In this document: in pieces, positions 50,880-59,900 of the stretch
Layout: each line of letters opens with the position of its first letter
Numbering within the stretch: position 1 is the first letter of the stretch
Assembly (NCBI RefSeq): GCF_008933155.1
Contig: NZ_WBVP01000004.1
Location: 225,839-289,838, forward strand
Length of the DNA: 64,000 nucleotides
Origin: Aliivibrio finisterrensis
Lineage (GTDB): Bacteria > Pseudomonadota > Gammaproteobacteria > Enterobacterales > Vibrionaceae
Direction of reading: 5' to 3'
Notes under the pieces: model-generated
Database searches by the model: none
What the model saw: only the letters and a program-made list of their open reading frames with translations
Told to the model about the DNA's origin: nothing
Position numbers and translations under genes: made by a program

Positions 50880-51356
50880 TTAAATTAACAACTCTTTACT
50901 CATCAAAACCCCATTAAGATCAGCATAAATATAATCACCAGGAGAAATGATCTGAGTATTAATAGTAACGGACACTTGTTTTTCTCCTGCTCCTCTTTTT
51001 TCTGTCTTAAATGGGGAGGCATTTAGCGCTTTCAAACCTAATGGCATATTCTGTATCGCACCGACATCACGTACTGCACCATAAACGATAACGCCTTCCC
51101 ATTGATTTTCTACAGCAAGTGTAGCGACCTGATCACCCAATAACGCTTTTTGGCAAGAGCCATTACCATCAATCACTAACACCTTGCCTTTTCCGCTAGT
51201 TTGCAAAACCTCTCTTACTAAAGAGTTATCTTGATAGCAACGAACTGTTACAATTTCACCATAAAAGCATGCTTTTCCACCATAGTTTTTAAACTCGACA
51301 TCAATCAGCTGTACTTTCTCTTCAAATTGATCACAAATATCAGGTAATAAATCCAT
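50880..51356 (-). CDS. RraA-like protein
   Basis: 158-residue protein similar to RraA along its length: [51 protein letters not shown] and the C-terminal [14 protein letters not shown]. RraA inhibits RNase E in E. coli; relatives with the same fold are 4-hydroxy-4-methyl-2-oxoglutarate/oxaloacetate aldolases, and the G-D-x-x-x-R motif of that active site is only partly seen. Canonical rraA neighbours menA, which is not in the window, so this may be a second paralogue. Function is not assigned. Confidence 0.75.
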   Translation of the reverse strand: MDLLPDICDQFEEKVQLIDVEFKNYGGKACFYGEIVTVRCYQDNSLVREVLQTSGKGKVLVIDGNGSCQKALLGDQVATLAVENQWEGVIVYGAVRDVGAIQNMPLGLKALNASPFKTEKRGAGEKQVSVTINTQIISPGDYIYADLNGVLMSKELLI

Positions 51357-51802
51357 TTTATTTTCTCCTTGTTTGTAAAGTTGACTCTACAATAACAACA
51401 TTTGTTAAAATATTTAGCGATAAATCGCATAGATATTTACAGTTTTAATATAGATATGTGTCTATATTCATTACTACACTGTATTGACCTTAGTTGATAT
51501 TGACTTAAATCAATAAAATGTATGGAAATAAAAATCGCTTATTGTTAGAGTGGTGTTAAGGGATTAAAATCTCCCTTCTATTGGAGTTTCAGCGAGTAGC
51601 TCACGAATTTAGAGCTTTATCATGTTATTGATTATATATTCAATAACAACCACCAAGGATGGCGTACCGTTTAGGTTTCTATTCTTCAATTAACATTTTA
51701 GTTTACTATTGAAGAATATATTTCCTATTTGTAAATTTTTTATTATAGAATTAGTACTATTAATTCTACTTTTGACTTTAACCAGTTAGTTAGGTACCGC
51801 CC
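51357..51802. other. arcA upstream region
   Basis: 446 bp without a gene before arcA. It holds an FNR-like box (separate entry), AT-rich tracts and partial palindromes such as TATTGAAGAATATA near 51.71 kb. E. coli arcA also has a long leader with several promoters. No ORF or RNA family was recognised. Confidence 0.5.
51500..51513 (+). promoter_or_regulatory. FNR-like box upstream of arcA
   Basis: TTGACTTAAATCAA: one mismatch to TTGAT-N4-ATCAA. It lies about 290 bp before the arcA ATG. E. coli arcA is activated by FNR from a distant promoter, so the position is plausible. Confidence 0.55.
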
Positions 51803-52522
51803 ATGCAAACCCCTCAGATCCTAATCGTTGAAGATGAACACGTAACTCGTAATACACTTAAAAGCATTTTTGAAGCTGAAGGCTACAATGTTTTTGAAGC
51901 GAGCGATGGCGAAGAGATGCACACTGTGCTTTCTGAGCAACAACTTAATCTTGTGATTATGGATATCAACCTTCCAGGCAAAAATGGCCTTCTTCTTGCT
52001 CGTGAACTTCGCGAGCGTGGTGATATGGCTCTTATGTTCCTAACAGGCCGTGATAACGAAGTTGATAAGATTTTAGGTTTAGAAATTGGCGCTGATGATT
52101 ACATCACTAAGCCATTTAACCCTCGCGAACTTACTATTCGTGCTCGTAACCTATTAACTCGTTCAATGAACCAAAGCACAACTGTTGAAGATAAGAAAAC
52201 AGTTGAGCGTTATGCGTTCAATGGCTGGACAGTTGAAATTAATAGCCGTTCTCTTGTTAGTCCAAGCGGCGAAAGCTACAAGCTTCCTCGCTCAGAGTTC
52301 CGTGCTCTTCTTCACTTCTGTGAAAACCCAGGTAAGATCCAGACTCGTGCTGATCTTCTGAAAAAAATGACAGGTCGTGAGCTTAAGCCGCACGATCGTA
52401 CGGTTGATGTGACAATTCGTCGTATCCGTAAGCACTTTGAATCAGTAACTGATACTCCAGAAATCATTGCTACGATTCACGGTGAAGGTTACCGTTTTTG
52501 TGGTGATTTAGAAGAGCTATAA
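51803..52522 (+). CDS. arcA: Aerobic respiration control response regulator ArcA
   Basis: OmpR-family regulator that represses aerobic metabolism genes when oxygen is low; in V. fischeri it is known to repress luminescence. The receiver domain has Asp54 in [12 protein letters not shown] and Lys in [11 protein letters not shown]; the C-terminal winged helix ends [11 protein letters not shown]. It has 239 residues. Its sensor arcB is convergent to it and only one lipoprotein gene away. In E. coli the two are far apart. Confidence 0.97.
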   Translation: MQTPQILIVEDEHVTRNTLKSIFEAEGYNVFEASDGEEMHTVLSEQQLNLVIMDINLPGKNGLLLARELRERGDMALMFLTGRDNEVDKILGLEIGADDYITKPFNPRELTIRARNLLTRSMNQSTTVEDKKTVERYAFNGWTVEINSRSLVSPSGESYKLPRSEFRALLHFCENPGKIQTRADLLKKMTGRELKPHDRTVDVTIRRIRKHFESVTDTPEIIATIHGEGYRFCGDLEEL

Positions 52523-52545
52523 ACCTCTTTTATTTTATCCAATAA

Positions 52546-52577
52546 AAAATGCCCAGCTAGTGATAGCTGGGCATTTT
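52546..52577. terminator. Bidirectional terminator after arcA
   Basis: 14-bp perfect stem AAAATGCCCAGCTA (52546-52559) / TAGCTGGGCATTTT (52564-52577), loop GTGA, between two convergent genes. Confidence 0.93.
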
Positions 52578-52594
52578 TAGTTTATACAAAACAA

Positions 52595-53041
52595 CTAATA
52601 AACCGTATCAACCTGAATATCAGTTTCAACAATCCACTCATTATTTGCTTCAATCGCAATATCAATAACTTGTGTCGCATCTATATCATAGAAAGATTGA
52701 CCTGTAACTTCCCATGTATGGTTATCATGAACTCTCACTTCGAACTCATCATATGATAATGACCACGAATTATCACCTTGACGAAGAATAACTTTATCAA
52801 TCATTAACTCAGGCGCAATTACTTGTTCTGATGTTAATGTCAGTGCAAAATTAACCTTACTTTCATCTGTTTTTTCGCCTATGGTTGGCATTTGATCAAT
52901 CCATACAGCTGAATCAAGTTGAATTTGAGCATTCATCATTTCAATTTTATTATCTTGCTTCCAATCTGCTTGTTGCTCTGTTGTCATTTGACACCCTGAT
53001 AACGCAACCACCATTACTGAAGCTAATAGTACCTTTTTCAT
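52595..53041 (-). CDS. Lipoprotein downstream of arcB, function unknown
   Basis: 148-residue protein with a lipoprotein signal peptide: MKKVLLASVMVVALSGC, lipidated Cys17, followed by QMTTEQ, which does not contain the +2 Asp inner-membrane retention signal, so outer-membrane location is likely. The rest looks like a beta-rich domain with many acidic residues (DESKVNFALTLTSEQV, WSLSYDEFEVRVHDNH). I do not recognise a family. Its ATG is 8 bp after the arcB stop, so it is probably co-transcribed with arcB. Confidence 0.8.
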   Translation of the reverse strand: MKKVLLASVMVVALSGCQMTTEQQADWKQDNKIEMMNAQIQLDSAVWIDQMPTIGEKTDESKVNFALTLTSEQVIAPELMIDKVILRQGDNSWSLSYDEFEVRVHDNHTWEVTGQSFYDIDATQVIDIAIEANNEWIVETDIQVDTVY

Positions 53042-53049
53042 GCTATTCC

Positions 53050-55413
53050 TTATTTATTTTGCTGCTCTAACCAGCTTTTTAATATTTGAATATCATTTTC
53101 ATATTCATTTTTTATCTCTTCAACCCAGTCATCAATGTTTTCCCACCATGCTGGTAATTCTGGCGATTGAGCCTTTTGAGCGACTTGTTGAATATGCTTT
53201 AACCCAATAGAGCCTGCAGCACCTTTCATCTTATGTGTTTCAAATACAATACCGTCTTGATCTCTTGCTGTCATATTAGTATCTAAGATTTGAATGTATT
53301 CCTTCATGCTTTTTTCAAACATTTCTATACTGGCATAAACAGGTTTAGTACCAACAATGTCAATATATGACTCTAACATCTCTATATCCAATAAACGCTC
53401 AATCAATTGCTCATTTTCCAATTGCTCGGCCGTTTTAATCGGTTGCTGTAATTGCTTTTGAATTATTTTCTTATCCGACATCGAAAATAACTCAAGCACC
53501 TCTGTTAGTGCTTTCACGCTAAGAGGTTTGCTTATTGCTTCATCCATGCCTTTTTCAAAATATTCATCTTTCTCTTTCAATAAATTAGCGGTTAAAGCAA
53601 CAAGTGGCGGTAATTCATCAAACCTTTCTCTTAATGCCTGAGCAACATCAAACCCAGTCATATCTGGTAACTGAATATCAAGTAACGCTAAATCGTATTG
53701 GGTTGGATCAAATTGATTAAGAGCATCTTCACCGCACATGGCAACATCAACAGTATGCCCGAGACTTTCAAGCAACGAGCGAGCAACCGTGATATTTAAT
53801 TCAATATCTTCCAGCATAAAGATACGTAGTGACTTCGCGCTTTTTACCTCAGGCATCGCCTCTTCTTCTTCTACAGAATCGACTAATGGCACATTGATCG
53901 TTACGGTAAATGTACTACCAAACCCTATTTCACTACTGACGGTAATGTCTCCATCCATCAGATTAATAAGCTCTTTAGATACCGCTAAGCCAATGCCTGT
54001 TCCGACGGCATGCAGATTATCTTTGCCTTGTTTTACTTGATAGTACATTGCAAATACATTGTCTAACTCTGATTCAGGGATCCCAATGCCAGTATCTTCA
54101 ATCTCAAAGGTTATTTCTGCACTGTCAGAATATATCTCTGCGCCCACAGACATTACGACACTGCCTTCTTTAGTGAATTTAGTCGCATTACCAACTAGAT
54201 TCCAAAGTACCTGGCGGAGGCGTGTACTATCAACACTAATATTTGCTGGTAAGTCTGTTAATCGCTCAAGATCGAAACGAAGACCTTTTTGCTCAGCCAT
54301 CAAACCTGAAATGTTTTCCATCTCAGTAACAAAGCTTATAAAATCAAGAGGTTTTGGAAGTAATTCTAATTTACGACGATCAAACTTATCCATATCGATA
54401 ATATCGTTAAAGATATTACCAAGCGTGATCGCACTGACATTAATGGTTCGCATATAGTTATGCTGTTCATCATCAAGACGGGTATCTAATAACATACGAC
54501 TTAAGCCAACAATACCATTTAGTGGCGTGCGTAATTCGTGGCTAATGGTAGAAATAAAGGTGGTTTTATCTCGACTGGCTTTTTGTAGTGCCTCTTCATA
54601 CTCTTTGCGCTCTGTTATATCTCGCCCAAAGCCGACCAAACCAAGATGACGTCCCGACTTACTATAGAAAGGAATTTTACTGAGCTCATAACATGCTTTT
54701 CGCCCATCAGGGTAATCTAGCCATTGTTCATAAGTTAATGGCTTATTATCTTGCAGTACCTGTCTATCGGTATCAATAACTTTTGCCGCAACCTCTGCGT
54801 TATAAACGTCTTTAGGAGATAAACCAATTAATTCTTTTTCTATTTTACCCGTCAGCTCTTCCATGGCTTTATTACAGCCAGAAAATAAACCTAGTTCATT
54901 ACGGTAATAAATAATATCAGGAGAAGTATCTAGGTAAGATCTAAGCAATGCCGTTTGTTCTGCTAACTCTAATTGTGCTTTTTCACGCTGAAAAACTTCA
55001 TTTTCGAGATCTTCCATCGCTTCTTGTCGAGCATCTTCTGCTTTTTCACGCTCTTCAATTTCTTGGTTAAGTTTCTTAACATTGCCCTGTAATTTTTTAT
55101 TTAACTCTAAATCACGAGTACGCATCTCTTCCATCTTACTAACTAATTTAGAAAGTCTCTGACGTGAGTCTTCTAAATGTTCAACGACAACAGATAAGAA
55201 AAAGACAGCCCAAGGCGTTATAAGCAAACCAAAGAAAACGGAACGGACAATATCCAAATCATTGACTTCACCACTTAATACAAGTGTAACGCCAACTTGG
55301 ACAATAACGGCCAATGCGACTAATGCAATGGCAAGTAAGAGACTAAAACGAACAATGCCAAGTCTCACCATGAGATCGACATAAAATTGCGCGAGAATTT
55401 TTAACTGCTTCAT
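53050..55413 (-). CDS. arcB: Aerobic respiration control sensor kinase ArcB
   Basis: Tripartite hybrid kinase that responds to quinone redox state and phosphorylates ArcA. Two N-terminal transmembrane helices (about 22-44 and 57-77) and a coiled coil lead to a PAS domain, then HisKA with His292 in ISHELRTP (the same number as E. coli), HATPase with DTGIGIPE, a receiver with Asp579 in LLDIQLPDMTG, and a C-terminal Hpt with His727 in THKMKGAAGS. It has 787 residues from ATG 55413. All relay residues are intact. Followed at 8 bp by a lipoprotein gene. Confidence 0.96.
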   Translation of the reverse strand: MKQLKILAQFYVDLMVRLGIVRFSLLLAIALVALAVIVQVGVTLVLSGEVNDLDIVRSVFFGLLITPWAVFFLSVVVEHLEDSRQRLSKLVSKMEEMRTRDLELNKKLQGNVKKLNQEIEEREKAEDARQEAMEDLENEVFQREKAQLELAEQTALLRSYLDTSPDIIYYRNELGLFSGCNKAMEELTGKIEKELIGLSPKDVYNAEVAAKVIDTDRQVLQDNKPLTYEQWLDYPDGRKACYELSKIPFYSKSGRHLGLVGFGRDITERKEYEEALQKASRDKTTFISTISHELRTPLNGIVGLSRMLLDTRLDDEQHNYMRTINVSAITLGNIFNDIIDMDKFDRRKLELLPKPLDFISFVTEMENISGLMAEQKGLRFDLERLTDLPANISVDSTRLRQVLWNLVGNATKFTKEGSVVMSVGAEIYSDSAEITFEIEDTGIGIPESELDNVFAMYYQVKQGKDNLHAVGTGIGLAVSKELINLMDGDITVSSEIGFGSTFTVTINVPLVDSVEEEEAMPEVKSAKSLRIFMLEDIELNITVARSLLESLGHTVDVAMCGEDALNQFDPTQYDLALLDIQLPDMTGFDVAQALRERFDELPPLVALTANLLKEKDEYFEKGMDEAISKPLSVKALTEVLELFSMSDKKIIQKQLQQPIKTAEQLENEQLIERLLDIEMLESYIDIVGTKPVYASIEMFEKSMKEYIQILDTNMTARDQDGIVFETHKMKGAAGSIGLKHIQQVAQKAQSPELPAWWENIDDWVEEIKNEYENDIQILKSWLEQQNK

Positions 55414-55467
55414 AAACACACCCTGATAGTATTCAACTAAATAATATCAGGGTTAGTTCTATTTGAG

Positions 55468-56412
55468 TTATTTTTTCAATATTGGCGTTGTATATTTGAA
55501 GGGTTGGTTTATCAGCGAACCTTGCGCCCCTTTTTTATTAAGGGCCATACCTACGTTAGTTAACCCTAACCAGCGAGGCTCACACCATAATGGCGAAAGT
55601 AAAGTAGGTCGTCTTGCTGTTGCTGACACTCGATGATACACAATCTCTGGTGGCGTTAATCGGATTAACTCACAAGCTATATCAACATAATCATCCATTT
55701 CTGGTGCTTCAATTTTTCCTGCTCGCCATGCTTTTGCCATGGTACTTCCCTCTACGATATGCAAAGGATGCAGCTTTAATCCATCGGTACCCGTTTCAAG
55801 TACCTTTGCTAATGTTGCTCGGTAGTCATCTTGAGTATCTCCTGGCAAACCAATAATTAAATGAGTACATACTTTAATTCCAAGCAATCTCGCCTTACGA
55901 GTAATCTCATCATAACAGGCAAAGTCATGACCTCGATTAATACGCTTTAATGTTTTATCATTGGCCGTTTGTAATCCAAGCTCTAACCAAACTTCATAGC
56001 CATCATCGTTAACATACCCTTTTAGTAAATCCAATACGGCATCTGGCACACAATCAGGGCGTGTCCCAACGCATAATCCAACAATATTGGCCGACTTAAG
56101 TGCTTCTTCATACATACTTTTTAATACCTGCACTTCAGCAAAGGTATTCGTATACGCCTGAAAATAGGCAAGATACTTTTTCGCTCTCTGCACTTCTCCA
56201 GCTCTATCTGTCAGTTGATCATGAATCGATTTGAACTGCTCTTGTTCATCAGAAAATGAAGCGACATTACAAAAGGTGCACCCCCCCTTTCCAATCGTTC
56301 CATCTCTATTTGGGCAACTAAAACCACCATGAAGAGTAAGTTTATGTACTTTTTCGCCATAACGGCGTTGTAGATCTTGCCCAAAGGTATTTGCTAGTTC
56401 ATGAAGTTGCAT
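55468..56412 (-). CDS. yhcC: Radical SAM protein YhcC
   Basis: TIGR01212-type radical SAM protein of unknown substrate. The cluster cysteines are in the family pattern FSCPNRDGTIGKGGCTFCN, differing from the classic CxxxCxxC spacing. A TIM-barrel core follows with VCTHLIIGLPGDTQ. The start MQLHELANTFG (56412) is preferred over the ATG four codons earlier; it has 314 residues. The arcB-yhcC-gltB order is also found in E. coli. Confidence 0.93.
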   Translation of the reverse strand: MQLHELANTFGQDLQRRYGEKVHKLTLHGGFSCPNRDGTIGKGGCTFCNVASFSDEQEQFKSIHDQLTDRAGEVQRAKKYLAYFQAYTNTFAEVQVLKSMYEEALKSANIVGLCVGTRPDCVPDAVLDLLKGYVNDDGYEVWLELGLQTANDKTLKRINRGHDFACYDEITRKARLLGIKVCTHLIIGLPGDTQDDYRATLAKVLETGTDGLKLHPLHIVEGSTMAKAWRAGKIEAPEMDDYVDIACELIRLTPPEIVYHRVSATARRPTLLSPLWCEPRWLGLTNVGMALNKKGAQGSLINQPFKYTTPILKK

Positions 56413-56982
56413 TGCGATAACCAATTAATAAATCAAACACTTAGTTCACAAATAAAAAGAAGTCTCACTCCTATTTGTGAAAGTTGCTAACTCGTTTGTA
56501 AAAAAAGACCGTAAATAATATCGAAAGTCACCCATCTTAATCGTAATTTATATCAAGAAAAGGCGCATAAAGAGGCAATTTATCGCAAAAAAAGCCGAAT
56601 TATTATAAATACTTATTCATTTTGAGCAAAAAAAGTGAAAATTACGTGCAACTTTCGTTGGTATTTAATATGACAAAAATGTAGGATAGTTACATCGTTT
56701 ATATAGTTTAATTTGCCACCAACACGAATGTTGTGGTTTTTCGATAGTGGTATCTACTCTCAAACAACAAATACAATGGATAAAGGTGTATTTGATAGAT
56801 ACCACAATGGATTGGGTTTGTTTGCACGTCATATGAAGTGATGCCCGCAAACACCAGAATGGATTCAAACTTGCTACCTCTTGAGACTAACTCACAGCAA
56901 GTGCGATTTAAAATTTAGCAAAGGACTAGACAGAAACTTACGTAGAGAAGTTGTGTCTGCATAATACTGGAAGGATGTATCT
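56413..56982. other. gltB upstream region
   Basis: 570 bp without a gene between divergent yhcC and gltB. The half nearest gltB contains several long inverted repeats (separate entries) and looks like a structured leader. The yhcC-proximal half is AT-rich with no clear element. A candidate -10 TATAGT near 56.70 kb has no good -35. Confidence 0.55.
56747..56914 (+). promoter_or_regulatory. Structured 5' leader of gltB
   Basis: Three successive long-range stems. Stem A: GTGGTATCTA (56747-56756) / TAGATACCAC (56796-56805), enclosing CAAATACA (56768-56775) / TGTATTTG (56787-56794). Stem B: GTTTGC / GCAAAC around 56.82-56.85 kb. Stem C: CTTGCT / AGCAAG around 56.87-56.91 kb. The series ends about 75 bp before the gltB ATG. 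Regulatory RNA is inferred; no known riboswitch class was recognised. Confidence 0.5.
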
Positions 56983-59900
56983 ATGGTAGATAGAGAGCAG
57001 AATACACAAGGCATGTATACTCCCGAGTTGGAGCATGATGCGTGTGGTATCGGTTTTGTCGCTCACCTCAAAAACCGTAAATCTCATGATGTGGTTACTC
57101 AAGCACTTGATATGCTTGCTCGTATGGAACACCGTGGTGGTCAAGGCTGTGATCCATGCAGTGGTGACGGCGCGGGTATTCTTTTACAAAAGCCTCATGA
57201 GTTTTTATTAGAAGAAGCCGTAAAACTTGGTATTAAACTGCCATCTTTTGAGAAATACGGTGTTGGTGTTGTCTTATTCCCTAAAGATGAGCATAAACGT
57301 CAACAATGTAGAGATATTTTAGAGCGTAATGCTCAACGTCTTGATTTAGAAATCATTGGTTATCGCGTTCTTCCTGTCGATAATTCAATGCTAGGCGACG
57401 ATCCACTAAGTACAGAGCCTCAATTTGAGCATGTATTTATTTCTGGTGGCCCATCAATGACCCCAGAAGAGCTTGAACGTAAATTGTATGTTCTACGTAA
57501 CTACACCGTTCGAGTCTGTTTGGAAAGTATTTCTAATATTGGTGATGATTTCTACATCAACTCTCTATCGTACAAAACACTTGTTTATAAAGGTCAATTA
57601 ACGACTGAGCAAGTTCCACAGTACTTCCTTGATTTACAAAACCCAACAATGGTGACGGCATTAGCGCTGGTTCACTCTCGTTTCTCTACAAATACCTTCC
57701 CTCGCTGGCGTTTAGCTCAACCATTCCGTTACATCGCGCATAATGGTGAGATCAACACAGTTCGTGGCAACTTGAACTGGATGAAAGCCCGTGAAGCTAT
57801 TATAGAGTCTGATTTATTTAGCCAACAAGAAATGGATATGCTACTTCCGATTTGTCAGGAAGGCAGCTCAGATTCATCGAACTTTGATATGGCGCTAGAA
57901 CTGCTGGTTCTTTCTGGCCGTAGCTTGCCACACGCATTAATGATGATGATCCCTGAAGCGTGGCAAGAAAATAAAAACATGGACCCTACACGTCGTGCGT
58001 TCTATCAATACCACGCAAACGTAATGGAACCTTGGGATGGCCCTGCGTCTGTTTGTTTCACCGATGGTGTCCAAGTAGGTGCTACTCTTGACCGTAACGG
58101 TCTTCGTCCTTCTCGTTATACCGTAACTAAAGATGATTTCCTTGTTATGGCATCAGAATCTGGTGTTGTTGAAATTGCCCCAGAAAATGTTGAGTTCCGT
58201 GGTCGTTTACAACCGGGCCGTATCTTTGTTGCTGACTTAGAGCAAGGCCGAATTATTTCTGATGAAGAAGTAAAAGATGGCATTGCGAAATCACAACCTT
58301 ATGAAAAATGGGTTGAAGAGAACCTTCTAAGCTTAAATAAACTGCCTGAAGCAACAAACCAATACAGCCAACCTTCTCCTGAGCGCCTACTGAACCGTCA
58401 ACAAGCGTTTGGTGTTACCTCTGAAGAAGTGAATGAGATTATCCTACCATTAGCAAAAACGGCTTATGAGCCATTAACTGCAATGGGTGCCGATTGGCCA
58501 CTGGCGATTCTATCTCATCAATCACAGCATTTATCTAACTACTTTAAGCAGTTGTTTGCTCAAGTAACTAACCCACCGATCGACCCGATCCGTGAGCGTA
58601 TGGTTATGTCGCTAAACACTTATTTAGGTAAAGACCAAAACTTACTTGCTGAAACGCCTGAGCACTGCCAGAAAGTTGAACTTGAATCACCGGTTCTTTC
58701 TAACTCTGAGCTAGAAAAACTGCGTGCTATTGATAACGAGCATCTACAAGCTAAAACGCTAGATATCGTATTCCAAGCCAATGAAGATGCTGGCAAACTT
58801 GAGCGTGCACTTAAACGTATCTGTCAGTATGCAGAAGATGCCGTCGTTGATGGCTACTCTATCATTCTACTAACAGACCGCGCAGTAAACTCAAACCACG
58901 CAGCTATTCCTGCAATGCTTGCAGTTGGTGCGGTTCATCACCACCTAATTCGTAAAGGGTTACGTGCTAAATGTGACATCGTAATTGAAACGGGTGATGC
59001 TCGTGAAACTCATCACTTTGCAACATTGGTTGGTTACGGCGCAAACGCAGTTAACCCATATCTTGTTATTGAAACCATTGTTGAACTTCAACGAGTTAAG
59101 AAGCTAGACCCAACAGTACATCCAAAAGTATTGTTTGATAACTACCGTAAAGGGGTTAACGGCGGCCTGCTTAAGATCTTCTCTAAGATGGGTATTTCAA
59201 CACTGCAGTCATACCATGGTGCCCAAATCTTTGAAGCGCTTGGTATCAGTAAATCAGTGGTTGATAAATACTTCACAGGGACCGTTTCTCGTATCCAAGG
59301 TCTAACGATTGATGATATCGCAAAAGAAGTGTTAATCCGTCACCGTGTTGGTTACCCAACTCGTGAGATCCCTGTTCAAGTACTTGATGTGGGTGGCGTA
59401 TATCAGTGGAAACAACGTGGTGAAAAACACCTGTTTAACCCTGAGACAATTTCACTACTTCAAGAGTCAACTCGTAATAAAGATTACGGGCAATTTAAGA
59501 AATACGCGAAGGCGGTTGATGATCAAGGTGATGATGCAGCAACATTACGTAGCCAATTAGATTTCATCAAAAATCCAGCAGGATCTATTCCTTTAGAAGA
59601 AGTAGAGCCAATTGAGAATATTCTAAAACGCTTTGCCACTGGTGCAATGTCGTTTGGTTCTATCTCACACGAAGCTCACTCAACACTTGCTGTTGCAATG
59701 AACCGTATCGGCGCTAAATCTAACTCAGGCGAAGGTGGTGAAGACCCGATTCGTTTTGAGAAAAAAGACAACGGTGACTGGGAACGTTCTGCTATTAAAC
59801 AAGTCGCATCAGGCCGTTTTGGTGTAACGTCTTACTACCTAACTAACGCTGATGAACTACAAATTAAGATGGCTCAAGGTGCAAAACCTGGCGAAGGTGG

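Noticed and set aside
56665..56868. Minus-strand 67-codon frame in the gltB leader
   Set aside because: It overlaps the inverted repeats, has no ribosome site and resembles no protein family.
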